Assembly (NCBI RefSeq): GCF_004379255.2
Contig: NC_056046.1
Span: 9,424,001 to 9,488,000, forward strand
Reading direction: 5' to 3'
Length of the DNA stretch: 64,000 nucleotides
From: Salvia splendens
Lineage: Eukaryota > Streptophyta > Magnoliopsida > Lamiales > Lamiaceae
Within the stretch, counting starts at the first letter, position 1, and every line of letters starts with the position of its first letter. Both the position numbers and the translations under genes were made by a program. The notes under the pieces are model-generated. The model ran no database searches, had not been told where the DNA came from, and saw only the letters and a list, made by a program, of their open reading frames with translations. Below, in pieces: positions 1-10,239 of this stretch.

Positions 1-620
1 GTCCTAGGGTCCTCGATTCTTTTCTATATAGGCATCGCCTTCTCTTACTATGTCCTCACCCCAGCAGCCTTGACGTTTTTTGTTAGTTACGCGGAAGGAG
101 TTGTTGAGTCATTGTGGTCCATTGATCAATACTTCGAGTTTGTCCTCGTGCTCATGTTTAGTACCGGATTGTCTTTCCAGGTAACATCTATTTTTTTATG
201 CACCACTTTTCCTTGGCAGTAGGGACAAATGGAGATATAAGCTTTATGTGCTGCTTTATCATCTTTGTGTTAGTAACTCTAAATGCTTCCACATTCTGAC
301 ATCTACCTCGTTCTACTATGTTCTCGTCTGAATCCTCAAAAATTGAGCATGGCATATTACACAGTTTTACTCGTAGAAAGCTGAGACTTGACTTGAGTCC
401 GCATGTTCAGGTTCCGGTTATACAGCTTCTTCTTGGGCAAGTTGGGTTGGTTTCGTCCGAGCAAATGTTTTCGATATGGAGATACGTGGTGGTGGGCTCA
501 GTGATCGCAGCAGCTATACTCACGCCCTCAACAGATCCTCTTACTCAAATGCTCTTGGCCGGGCCCCTTATGGGTCTTTATTTAGGTGGCGCGTGGACGG
601 TTAAGCTTCTTGGCCGATGA
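1..620 (+). CDS. TATC: Chloroplast Sec-independent protein translocase TatC, 3' part
   Basis: The last two exons of a gene that starts before the window: exon 1-180, intron 181-410 (GT...AG), exon 411-620 with TGA at 618-620. The joined reading frame gives about 128 residues of a polytopic membrane protein ([20 protein letters not shown] at the start, then a [14 protein letters not shown] segment and a closing helix ending in KLLGR). This matches the C-terminal helices of plant TatC. TatC is known as the multispanning subunit of the thylakoid twin-arginine translocase that, with Hcf106, recognises twin-arginine signal peptides of folded lumenal proteins. The transit peptide and N-terminal helices lie outside the window, so plastid targeting is inferred from the family. 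No frame damage is visible in the part present. Confidence 0.9.
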
Positions 621-1407
621 TTTTTCAGCTCACACAACTACACGTTAGCAAGATATTGGTATAAAAAGCCCCAGAATTCAGCTATGCCTCTAGTTCCAGT
701 CTGTTGTATCGTGTTGTTCCTTTGCTTTTGCTTCAGTATTCTAGTAGTGCTATTATGAGCTTAGAATTGCACTTGATCTTGTTAAATTGGAGTACTCTGT
801 GATTCAAATAATCTTGTCTCCAAATATTGTATCTTTGGAGCCTCTGTTTTTGCACACTAGTTTTTTGTATCAGATTTTTATCTCTGGTTAATTTTAAAAA
901 TGATGGTATGAATTGTTAAAATTTGAAATTACTATTAGTTCGCGAAATACAATAAACGGGTACTAAATTTCAATATTTAACCCAATAAAAACTTGGTAGA
1001 GGTGAATCTAAAAAACCAAAAGTTAGGTGCGTGGTTGCCAATTGGCATTCTCAGTTTCACTGCATTCTGCCCTCTCCTCTCCTGAAACCTGAACCCTTAT
1101 CTCGTCGCCTCCATCATCATTCACGCCGCCTCTGCTCTGTCACTCCGCCGCTGGTAAAATCCTAAACCCCTTTTCTATGGTTAGTTGTTTTAGAAGAAAC
1201 CGCATAAAAGAAAATTGGTTGGAAAAACTAAGATAAGAGCTATTGATTTGGTGTGTTCAAAATCAGACAGAGAGCTTACACTATCCAAATGTGCTTGATT
1301 CCAATCCTCGGATTAAAGATATGCAAAATCCAAAATCCCGAGTTTATTTGTCCAATGCTACTGGGAGTTTTAGATGATTCCGAATTTTGTGTGCGCACCA
1401 AAAGCTG
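621..1407. other. Intergenic; 3' flank of TatC and an orphan 5'-leader-like segment
   Basis: The first 250 bases are probably the TatC 3' UTR. Around 1040-1152 the base composition changes to a C/T-rich leader typical of plant 5' UTRs (clusters of CCTCTCCT, CGCCTCC, CACTCCGCCG) followed at 1153 by a good donor (CTG|GTAAAA). No coding exon follows before the transposon at 1411. It could be the first non-coding exon of a lost gene. Confidence 0.4.
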
Positions 1408-1410
1408 TTA

Positions 1411-3341
1411 GGGCACCCGCAACGCGTGCCGCCGGCGTTCCGCGTGCCGTTCCGCCGGAACGGTTTCGCCGCGGAACGCGTTGCGGCGCACCGTTCCGCT
1501 CCCATTCCGTTCCCATTCCGTTCCGCGTGCCGACGGCACGGAACGCGGCACGGCTTGTGCCGCCACGCGCTCGGGCGACCTGGCGCTCCCCGCTTCGTGC
1601 GTGCTTCCCACTCGCCGGCCCGCGAGTGGGACACGTCAGCGATGACGCAATAATTAAATTTTTTTTAAAAAAATATATTTTTATAAATTTTTTTTTAAAC
1701 GGTCATATTACCGTTTTTTAACTTTTTTTTTTTAATTTTTTTTATTTTATTTTTATTTTCTTATTCTATAAATACACCTAATTTATTACATTTCACACAC
1801 AACTACACATCTACTCTTCCTAAACCAACATCAATTCCTCTCCAATTTTCTATTTCAATCTCCTTCACAAAATGTCCGGCGACGGGAATTACGGCGGTGG
1901 CGGCTCCGGTGGGTGGGATCTCAACGCGTTCGGCGATTGGGAGACCATGTACAACACACTAGGTGGTTCCGGGTCGTCGACGCCGGGCACCCAGGGGTCG
2001 GCGACGCCGGGCACCCAGGGGTCGGCGACGCCGGGTGGGTACCAACCACCCACTTTCGATGTGGATGCCTACGCTCGACCACCCGGCTCGCGGCTTTCTC
2101 AGGGTTTGTCCCAGATTCGGGAGGATATCCCCGTAGAACCCACCCAGGGAGGAAGCCGAGGCGGTGGAAGCTCTAGGGCTGCGTCTGAGGCACCCGAGGA
2201 GGAGGAGGAGGAGGAACTGGAGGATCTGGGCCGGCATCCGTACAACAACGAAGAAACTAAGGCGGTGTACACAGCCTGGCTCACCGTCTCGTACGATCCC
2301 ATCGTCGGGAACCAACAAGCCGCCAAGTGCTTCTGGGAAAAGGTCCGTGATGTCTACCACCAGACTAAGCCGAAAGGGGCCCGGAAGCACAAATATACAA
2401 TGCTTCGTGCTCACTTTGGCCGAGTCGACGCACAGGTCAAAAAATTTTGCGGCATCTACGCGGCCGAAGCGGCGAACTACCAAAGCGGAGCTTCGGGCGC
2501 CGACATTCTGAGGGCGGCTTTGCGCGTCTTCTACCAGGACACCGGCCTACAGTTCAAATATGTTGATATTTGGCAGCTCGTCAAGGACGAGGAAAGGTGG
2601 GCCGGCGGTGTCCGCTCGAGCTCGGGCTCAACCTCAAAGCGCACGAAGCACACGGCGAGCGGCCGCTACTCGTCTGGTGACACCGGTGAGGCCAGCGAGG
2701 GTACACCGCAGGTGTTTGGGGTACGGGGGATCCAATGCCCGACGAATACGGGGGATCCAGCCGTGGGCGCCGTCGGCCGCAAGGGACGAAGGCGGCGAAG
2801 ACGGCTAGAGCGAGGAAGGGCCGAGGCGAATCAAGCCAGTCGGCCTCGGGATCAGGCTCGCGGGGAGGCTCGGACACACTTATGGTGGCGTACATGACCG
2901 CCACAATGGCGGACACTTCCCGCTTCTCGTACGCCCAATTCACGGCCTGGTGGAACGGAATTGTGTATATGGCATCACAACTTGGTCTTCCGACTCCCCC
3001 TCAACCTCGACCGCCTCCGGAGGATGATTCGCCGGCGGAGTAGTTTTTTTATTTTCCCACGTTTAATTGTGTGTTTTTTATTTTGTGTTTTTTATGTTTT
3101 TAGGATTTTAATTGTGTGCTTTTTTTATTTTTTAAGTTTAAGTTGATTTTTTTTTTAATGTTGTGTGTTTTTTAATAAAGTGTGTTTGTTTTTTATTAAA
3201 GTGTGTTTATTTAAATTGAATTGGGTTGGAAATAAAAAAAAATGAAATTGAATGAATAGTAATTTAAGGAACGGTTAAGGAACGGTTAAGGAACGAAGAG
3301 GAACGAAGAGGAACGGTATAGGAACGGCGTTGTGGATGGCC
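1411..3341 (+). mobile_element. PIF/Harbinger DNA transposon carrying only an ORF1-type gene
   Basis: A 1,931-bp element flanked by the 3-bp duplication TTA (1408-1410 and 3342-3344), the target preference of PIF/Harbinger. The ends are imperfect inverted repeats: left GGGCACCCGCAACG, right (reverse complement) GGCCATCCACAACG. Both subterminal zones are packed with GGAACG/CGTTCC motifs (about 1440-1550 and 3266-3326), as expected for transposase-binding repeats. A TATA-like TATAAATAC near 1768 precedes the single gene. There is no DDE transposase in the element, so it would depend on transposase from elsewhere. Compare the elements at 42358 and 43921. Confidence 0.85.
1872..3043 (+). pseudogene. 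Harbinger ORF1 (SANT/Myb-like, NAM-associated) protein, frameshifted
   Basis: The frame opening at 1872 begins MSGDGNYGGGGSGGWDLNAF, continues through a glycine/proline-rich leader with a repeated STPGTQGSATPGTQG segment, an acidic stretch (about residues 108-118) and a SANT/Myb-like core starting HPYNNEETKAVYTAW and including KCFWEKVRDVY, GARKHKYTMLRAHF and FKYVDIWQLVKDEERW. This is the layout of ORF1 proteins of plant Harbinger elements, which are known to help transposase bind element ends and enter the nucleus. The frame then goes off track near 2700-2735: basic KAAKTARARKGRGESSQS-type sequence and a normal-looking C terminus (ending PPPEDDSPAE, stop about 3041-3043) continue in another frame. 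I infer one small indel, hence a pseudogene, unless the indel is an assembly error. Confidence 0.7.
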
Positions 3342-3344
3342 TTA

Positions 3345-3813
3345 GAATTTGGTTTTTTTAAGCAGGAATAGTTTCGAAATGATTTTTTAATCATTATACG
3401 TACTATCAAGTAACCAAATCCACATATAATAGAGCATCACATGTCACCACCCTACATACCGTAGTTTCTGACAATATAGTAGGACAAAATATAGACTTTT
3501 GTTGCACCATCTTCTCACAACCTTAATTAAATTTGCTTCCACAGTAAGTTCAAGTATAACATCGATTTTCAGATTTTCATTTCTTTAGTTTTTTATATGA
3601 TTCGGTTCCTATTGGTTTTGTATTTCGAATTCGATTTTCCAATAGTACTAATTCAATTTGGTTTTTCAAAAAAAATTGAATAATTATTTAGATTCAGTTT
3701 TTGGTTATTACTCTCGTTATCTATTTATCAAATGATCACCGCATCATTGCAAGAGCAGGAAGCTAATATTGATGTCCCTGTCTTTATCTAGTTGAGAGAG
3801 AGTGGTATTAAAG
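3345..3813. other. Intergenic / MATE promoter
   Basis: AT-rich sequence between the Harbinger element and the MATE gene. No ORF, RNA gene or repeat is recognised. The MATE promoter and 5' UTR must lie here, but I see no convincing TATA element. Confidence 0.4.
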
Positions 3814-5773
3814 ATGGGTGAGGAAGGGTCAAAACCTCTGATTGATCATGATCAAGATCAAGATCAAGATTTTATGGAGGAAGTAAAGCATCAGCTACGA
3901 TTGGCAGTATCGCTAATAACAGTAAACATACTTCTCTACTGTTTACAAGTGATCTCTTTGATGTTTGTTGGTCACCTTGGTGAATTGCAACTCTCCGGCG
4001 CATCTGTAGCAACTTCTTTCGCTGCAGTCAGTGGCTTCAGCGTCTTGGTAAGCCCTCTATCCCTACCTCTCACTCGCTTTCGCCATCACTCAGAGATTTC
4101 AACTGATTTTGTAACTGACCTCAAAACTTGTAGCTAGGAATGGGGAGTGCGTTAGAAACTCTGTGTGGCCAAGCTTATGGCGCGAAGCAGTACCAAATGC
4201 TCAGTGTTTATACTCAACGAGGCGTTGTGGTTGTTCTAGCTTTGAGCGTTGGCCTTGCAGTTGTGTGGTACAACACCAGCTTCATTCTGGTTGGTCTAGG
4301 CCAAGATCACGACATCTCTGCTGAAGCTGGCGTGTTCAATAGTTGGATGATACCCAGCCTCTTCGCCTATGGCATCCTCCAGTGTCTCATCAGGTTTCTG
4401 CAGACACAAAACATTGTACTTCCAATGGTGGTAACCTCTGCAGCAACTAGTGTGTTCCATGTGTTCTTGTGCTGGCTGCTTGTGTTCAAACTCGAGTTTG
4501 GAAGTCGAGGGGCTGCAATGGCTACTGTTGCCTTGTACTGGATCAATGTGGTGTTGCTGGCATTGTATGTTAACTTCTCCTCAGCCTGTGCAGAGTGTTT
4601 CACTGGTTTCTCAAGAGAAGCTTTTCATGATATAGTTGGGTTTCTGAGGCTTGCAGTTCCTTCAGCTCTCATGATATGGTATGTCTAAAAAGTCTATAAA
4701 GTTTAACATTTGCATCATAACTAGACCTGTAAAAACATGGTTATAACACTAATTCTGCTGATTCTGTGAGTTGCAGCTTGGAATACTGGTCATTTGAAAT
4801 GGTCGTTCTTCTATCTGGACTTCTTCCGAACCCGACTCTGGAGACATCAGTGCTATCAAGAAGGTTAGGTTTGTGCATCAATGGCCTTCCATTTTAAGAC
4901 AAAAAAAAACTCAAAATTTCATTTGCTTTTGGACAGCCTCAATACCTGCTGGATGGTGTATATGATATCTGTTGGTCTTGGAGGTGCAGTAAGGTTAGTC
5001 TCACCACACACCACTATTACTTTATGTTCTCCCATTTCTAGATAATCTCAATCCAAGACTTTAACATTCCTATAATGAACTCCTAGCACAAGAGTGTCAA
5101 ACGAACTGGGAGCTGGAAATGCAGTTCGCGCTCGTCTTGCTGTATATGTAGCAGCAGCAATTGCTGCCTCAGAAGGAGTGGTCATCGGAGCAATCACAGT
5201 TTTGGTTTGAAATGTCTGGGGAAAGCTGTACAGCGATGAAGAGGGAGTGATTGTATATGTAGCCAGAATCCTGCCCTTGTTGGCACTATCAAACTTCTTG
5301 GATGGTTTCCAGTGTGTGCTATCAGGAGCTGCTAGAGGTTGTGGATGGCAAACTTTGTGTGCAGTCATCAATCTTGGGGCTTACTATGTAGTAGCCATTC
5401 CTTGTCCTGTGCTTCTTGCCTTCGTCTTTCACCTCGGGGGCATGGTAGGTATCTGCATTAGACTGTTTACAAACAAGAAAATCAAGCTAGTTTCTCACTG
5501 AAGCTGAAAATTGTGGTTGCAGGGCCTTTGGACGGGGATCATATGCGGGCTTTTAGTCCAAGCTGTGGTTTTGATCGTAATAAATACACGCACTAATTGG
5601 GATGATGAGGTGAGTCACAAATGACCATCTATTTCCTTGACTGTTTCAAATATTCAATCTTGGAACAGTGATCTCTCTGTCTGTACAATCTCAATATGCT
5701 TTGTTTTGAGAGTGATGTTTGGCTCTGATAATTTCAGGTGACAAAGGCTGTAAATCGAGTTCAAGCAACTTAG
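3814..5773 (+). pseudogene. MATE (DETOXIFICATION/DTX) efflux transporter with an in-frame TGA
   Basis: Seven exons keep one frame: 3814-4047, 4134-4678, 4777-4863, 4937-4993, 5087-5444, 5523-5609, 5738-5773 (1,404 nt, 467 residues, close to family length). The start is the ATG at 3814. MATE signatures are clear: [78 protein letters not shown] and GAARGCGWQ. MATE proteins are 12-helix H+ or Na+ antiporters exporting secondary metabolites or ions at the plasma membrane or tonoplast. Within exon 5 the conserved position before NVWG reads TGA (5209-5211), where relatives usually have arginine; CGA to TGA at a methylated CpG is the likely origin. It would remove the last quarter of the protein. 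All splice sites remain intact, so this is a young pseudogene, a null allele or a base-call error. Confidence 0.85.
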
Positions 5774-6005
5774 GGAATGGATTCATATTGAAGCTGCAAT
5801 GTCCCAAGCCAAACATTATGGAAGAATTTATCCATTATACACTGTAGTTAGTGTATAAGACATGTAGAATTGCTGGAATAACAAAGGTGGTCATTAGAAA
5901 TCTATTTGTTCAATAATAAAAGTAGCATAATTAAACAGTACTAAATGTAAGGGCTTGTTCTTCACTATTGACAAATTGTTTAAACAAATTCAATCTATGT
6001 CACTT

Positions 6006-6406
6006 TGATACAACCCTTTGTCGTATCCCTTTCTCCGGCGTCCTAGCGTAGGATCGGCGGCGGCGAAGATCTGGCTGTGCGCGGAAGTCCTCTCCGTCGG
6101 GCAGCGCAGAATCTAAGTTACAGATAATTCTCCGGCGTCCTGCGACAGGATCGGCGGAAGTTCTAGTTCTAGCTGTGCGCGGAACTCCTCCGTCGGGGAG
6201 CGATGGAACTAGGATTTGATTAATTTACGTTGGGTGTGGGCAAATAATATTGTATTTCATTCATGATCCTTCAAATGATTACATTCTGCCCTATTTATAA
6301 TACTCAGTCCTAACTTACCGAACAAGAAAATAATATATGAAAAGATACTATGAATCAAAAGATAACTAAATAGAAGATATGGAATATATGGGAAGATATC
6401 GTATCA
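6006..6406 (-). repeat. 3' LTR (left copy)
   Basis: A 401-bp long terminal repeat nearly identical to 7904-8304. It contains a duplicated TCCGGCGTCCT...GACAGGATCGGCGG type segment. The minus-strand polypurine tract abuts it at 6407-6416. Confidence 0.9.
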
Positions 6407-6448
6407 ACTCCCCCACGGTTGAAATCCGCCTTGTCCTCAAGGTGGAAA

Positions 6449-7216
6449 TTACGAAGCAACGACGATAGTTGGAAGCAAAAGCTTTGGTGAGGTGTCTCCT
6501 CCTGGATCGAACACACGCCAAATAGGCAAACGTCTCCTGACATAGTAATCCCCATCAAATTCCTGAACATTCGTGAAGACAACAGGTTTTGCCAGCATGT
6601 TTAGCCCGATGTTAAATGTCTTTGTGGCTAGCAAGCCCTTCATCCATCCTCCATGTGGCAGCTCCTTATCATCATCCGATTTCCCCTCCACCAGAGATTT
6701 CACAATCTGCTTCCTCAGCTCCTCCTGCTCTTGCGAATAACTCTTCAACTTATTATTCTCTCCATCATTCCCACTTCCATCCTCTCCATCACTTAGCTCT
6801 GGACCCGCCTCAATCAATTGCTTCGAAACGACGTCTTTCAAATACATTGGCTTCCCCTTCTTCATACTTGCAGTATCCTCCTCTTCATCACTATCCTCGT
6901 CATCGGATTCGAATAATTTCGCATCTCTCTCCCTCAAAATCGGGTCTTGATTTTTCACCTCAATCAACGCCTCAAAAAAATTGGCGCCAGTCTTCTTACT
7001 CGGTTTCTTCAACTCCTCCTCCCTAGACGATGATTCCTCTGAATCCGAGTCCGACGAGTCGACTATGCCCTGCTTCTTGAGCGCTTCGTACCTATGCAGT
7101 TCCACTATCTTCTTGTTGTGCTCGTAGCGTTTGGCAAATTCCTGGTTGATTTCAATTTTGGACAAGTCTTCGTCTGAAGAAACGCCGTCGTTGTCGAAAA
7201 GCTTCAAACGATCTAT
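6449..7216 (-). pseudogene. KRI1: Captured fragment of host KRI1 (ribosome biogenesis) inside the LTR element
   Basis: This frame encodes the N-terminal part of a KRI1-type protein: KLFDNDGVSSDEDLSKIEIN, EFAKRYEHNKK, several acidic SDSDSEE/SDDEDSDEEED runs, GANFFEALIEVKNQDPILRE, KPMYLKDVVSKQLIEAGPEL and KSYSQEQEELRKQ. KRI1 is known as a nucleolar protein needed for 40S ribosome maturation. About 180 residues are contiguous with no intron, suggesting capture through RNA. From roughly 6660 down, the frame passes into element-derived sequence (RRRLPIWRVFDPGGDTSPKL) and stops at 6449. It is in the same frame as the upstream gag-like ORF, separated by one TAA. The catalogue start would be a TTG at 7207, so I do not claim an independent start. 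The N-terminal methionine of KRI1 is missing. Confidence 0.75.
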
Positions 7217-7879
7217 TTATGGGGGATTTCGTGGTGGTACGTCTGACGAATAGGTGGGTTGCCTAATAGTCGAGGTCTTGTATTGCCTCGGCGGTACATA
7301 TGAGGAATCCCTGTTGGTGAAGCGCGGCTGCCACGGCGGTACATATGAGGAGTCCGAATATTCTCGCGATGCACGGCGAGGCGGTGGTTCCCAACAAGGG
7401 GGCCTCCGTGACTGTGGTGGGTCGTACAACTGGCAACTCGGCAGTGGTCGATCACCGGGAGGATACCAACAGGTGGGGCGATGGGTTTGGACCGATCCCA
7501 TGTGGTGATTACTATTCCAATTACGTTTACGACGATAATCCTCATACTCCCATTCATCGTTGTCATCGTAGTCAAGCGGATGGCTGAACACGCGCGGGAT
7601 TGCAAGTTCCAAATCCTCAAACCGTCGGGCCGTCTCCTTTCTCCAAGCATCTAATTTATCGATCCTATCCATCAAGCGATCCAATTTGTTGCCAATTGAG
7701 TCGGCATTGCGTCCCTCGTCGGAAGGGCGGCCAATCGGGTCCTCCTCCATGGAAGGGCGCTGAAAGTCTGACCTGTAGCGACGGCCTCCCACGTGAGTGC
7801 AGCGGGAAGCACCCTCTGGAAAAGTGTCGGGGCAGTGACCCCCCCACAATGATTTCCCGTTGCTATGGAAGCGGGACAT
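7217..7879 (-). CDS. Gag-like protein of the LTR element
   Basis: A 220-residue frame starting MSRFHSNGKSLWGGHCPDTF. It has a central helix-prone segment (NKLDRLMDRIDKLDAWRKET, about residues 65-84) and a long arginine/proline/tyrosine-rich C-terminal half with repeated SSYVPP motifs (about 175-215). No CCHC zinc knuckle is visible. Its position directly after the 5' LTR and priming site makes a gag-derived protein the best reading, but similarity to canonical capsid domains is not obvious. It ends in TAA (7217-7219), and the frame then continues open into the KRI1-derived segment. Confidence 0.6.
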   Translation of the reverse strand: MSRFHSNGKSLWGGHCPDTFPEGASRCTHVGGRRYRSDFQRPSMEEDPIGRPSDEGRNADSIGNKLDRLMDRIDKLDAWRKETARRFEDLELAIPRVFSHPLDYDDNDEWEYEDYRRKRNWNSNHHMGSVQTHRPTCWYPPGDRPLPSCQLYDPPQSRRPPCWEPPPRRASREYSDSSYVPPWQPRFTNRDSSYVPPRQYKTSTIRQPTYSSDVPPRNPP

Positions 7880-7903
7880 GAGTAAACCGATGAAAGCACC
7901 AGT

Positions 7904-8304
7904 TGATACAACCCTTTGTCGTATCCCTTTCTCCGGCGTCCTAGCGTAGGATCGGCGGCGGCGAAGATCTGGCTGTGCGCGGAATTCCTCTCCGTCGGGC
8001 AGCGCAGAATCTAAGTTACAGATAATTCTTCGACGTCCTGCGACAGGATCGGCGGAAGTTCTAGTTCTAGCTGTGCGCGGAACTCCTCCGTCGGGCAGCG
8101 ATGGAACTAGGATTTGATTAATTTACGTTGGGTGTGGGCAAATAATATTGTATTTCATTCATGATACTTCAAATGATTACATTCTGCCCTATTTATAATA
8201 CTCAGTCCTAACTTACCGAACAAGAAAATAATATATGAAAAGATACTATGAATCAAAAGATAACTAAATAGAAGATATGGAATATATGGGAAGATATCAT
8301 ATCA
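7904..8304 (-). repeat. 5' LTR (right copy)
   Basis: The 401-bp partner of 6006-6406, no indels and about six substitutions. On the minus strand it is the promoter-bearing 5' LTR. The primer-binding-type site follows at about 7901 downward. Its outer edge touches the CACTT duplication at 8305-8309. Confidence 0.9.
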
Positions 8305-8449
8305 CACTTCTACAGAAAAAAGCATGTTCTTCCAATTCAACAGGCGCTCATATGGCAAAATTTCTTCAACTTCTGAATGCTCATACGATATAGTTTCCTT
8401 GCAAACAGTTGACAGAAAATAACTGTGACCTTGTCACTTCTGACTAGGT

Positions 8450-9790
8450 TCAAGAGCACTCGATGGAAGACTGGTTGGATAGCGGCTCGTCTCCCTGCTT
8501 GCTGGCTTCTGCAACATGCTCCGGTGAAGGACAAGGCTGCTGTTCTTCATCTTCATTCTTTTCTGGACAGAAATTGATTGGGAACTTCGTAACTCTAGGT
8601 TTATCAGCTAAGATGTTTCTCTGGACTTTATCGATTAGAACCTTCTGAGGTGGTTCGGCTTTTAGCTGCTCGTCCTCATAGTCATTGTTGACATAGTATC
8701 CTACTCTAACAAATTCTTGACCCTGATATGAGCAAGTCAGCAGTAGCACAGTGACTCCAATAATATCCTCCTCTTGAATTTTTGATGGGTCCGGTGAATC
8801 AGCCTGGAATTAATCAAGTAAGAACTAATGCATGATTGGATTCATAGAATCAACAATTTCAATGTCCGACTCTTTACCTGAAATACAAAACGGTAATTAC
8901 CAACATTAACAGGTCCAACAAGCACGCTTTCTAGGACTTGGTCGTATGTTTCATCCTCAGCTGATCCAACGTAGATGAGCTTCCACTCCAGATCTGAAAC
9001 AGATGTGAAAATATTAGAAGTTTGAACATGGCAGGGACTCGAGTTTCTTGCAAAAGCTCATGAAGAAAAGAAAAATACATGATCTGAATCACTTAATCAT
9101 AAAGCAAACAACTTGATCAACATCAATGTAATGCTCCATCTTTAATGAAGAGATATTCTGCTCTTTGCCTAAAAAATATGCAAACGCTGCATTACTGAAA
9201 GAATGATATCTCCATAACTCCCTTCGTTAATGAAAACAAAACAAGAATTCTATCTGCGCCTATTAACTTGTAACATAACTCTGTCATGTTAGTTCTCCAA
9301 TATCCAAACAAACGTGGTTGAAATATGATTAAACTTGTGTCATGGTTAAAGATTCATCACGATTAGCTAAAAATCCAATGAATGAGAAAAATAAAAGGAT
9401 AACACTATAATTGGGTTTCACATCAATAGCTATTTACTTAACATCAGAGTCCATCTAAATGCTTCTAGATTCGACTGAATTCCTTGGTTTTCTTTCTCAC
9501 TCTATTCAGATTCCAAGTGAGATCTATGCAATACCACAACATATTAAAGCGTAAATGGCATTCAAACCAAATTCGTCAACAAACCCTACGGATCGACCTA
9601 TTAATTTGAGAATAAAGAATTTTCAGTGGATTTACCAAAGGAAAAAAGGTAGAAACAAAATATAATCGAAAATTGGTTTACCGTCTTCAAGGGGAGTCAA
9701 ACATTCGTACGAAATCTCGAATTGGAAGGGGTCAACGAAGGGAGCCGGATTGGCCAAAACGGTGACGTCTTTCAAGTTGACGGCGCTCAT
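8450..9790 (-). CDS. ASF1: Histone chaperone ASF1
   Basis: Three exons on the minus strand: 9790-9682, 8993-8878 and 8803-8450, giving 192 residues. The protein starts MSAVNLKDVTVLANPAPFVD and contains the family landmarks FQFEISYECL, LEWKLIYVGSAEDETYDQVL, VGPVNVGNYRFVFQ and LLLTCSYQGQEFVRVGYYVN, then a variable acidic/serine-rich tail ending SSIECS. ASF1 is the conserved Ig-fold chaperone that binds one H3-H4 dimer and hands it to CAF-1 or HIRA during replication-coupled and replication-independent nucleosome assembly. The core is complete and undamaged. The 3' flank is short: an LTR retrotransposon begins about 145 bp after the stop, so the native poly(A) region may have been altered. Confidence 0.95.
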
Positions 9791-10239
9791 GGTTTGTCGA
9801 CGGCGAGTTCAGCTTCAAACCACGCGAATTTGGGGTGGATTTAGAACACTGGTATACGGAACCCTAGAATTTGAAAACTGGACGAAAGCTAAGCAGCAAG
9901 CTGAACGTTAAGAATCTACACTTTATACGCAACGTAGCCGATTCTGTGTTTGGCGGGAAAAATTAAAGCGAGAATTCAGGCAACCGCGAAAATCAAAATC
10001 GAGATTAATTTTTTTTTTCATCTGCCAACAGATTAAAAAGGAAAATAAAGGGAGTAGTAATAAATTTGGCGATACATGACCGTATTGCTAATAATGCATT
10101 GTATTTGTAAAATATGAAATCTCTTTTTTTTATTTTTTACTTCTTCTGCCAACGGATTAAAAGGGAAAATAAATGAATGATTTTGGCAGTCATGACCATA
10201 ATGCACTTCCTTTCATTATTGCATCGAAAAAGACGATTC

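Larger units (their letters stand above)
6006..8304 (-). mobile_element. Non-autonomous Ty3/gypsy-like LTR retrotransposon with captured KRI1 sequence
   Basis: Two 401-bp direct repeats (6006-6406 and 7904-8304), both TGATAC...TATCA, flank a 1.5-kb interior. The five bases CACTT occur on each side (6001-6005 and 8305-8309), a target-site duplication. Read on the minus strand, a TGG-starting primer-binding-type site (TGGTGCTTTCATCGG) lies two bases after the 5' LTR and a purine tract GTGGGGGAGT lies against the 3' LTR. The interior encodes a gag-like protein, then a stretch of host KRI1, then a short gypsy-like 3' tail. Protease, reverse transcriptase and integrase domains are absent. I count about six mismatches between the LTRs, so insertion was fairly recent. 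It sits between the converging 3' ends of the MATE and ASF1 genes. Confidence 0.9.

Noticed and set aside
1344..1721. Overlapping ORFs on both strands rich in R, A and P
   Set aside because: They lie in the GC-rich subterminal repeat zone of the Harbinger element; no start context, no homology, frames cross the element border.
5048..5371. Minus-strand ORF within the MATE gene
   Set aside because: Antisense shadow of exon 5.
7213..7650. Second minus-strand ORF overlapping the gag-like frame
   Set aside because: Shadow frame of the same repetitive sequence; the 7879-7217 frame continues in phase with KRI1 and has better codon structure.
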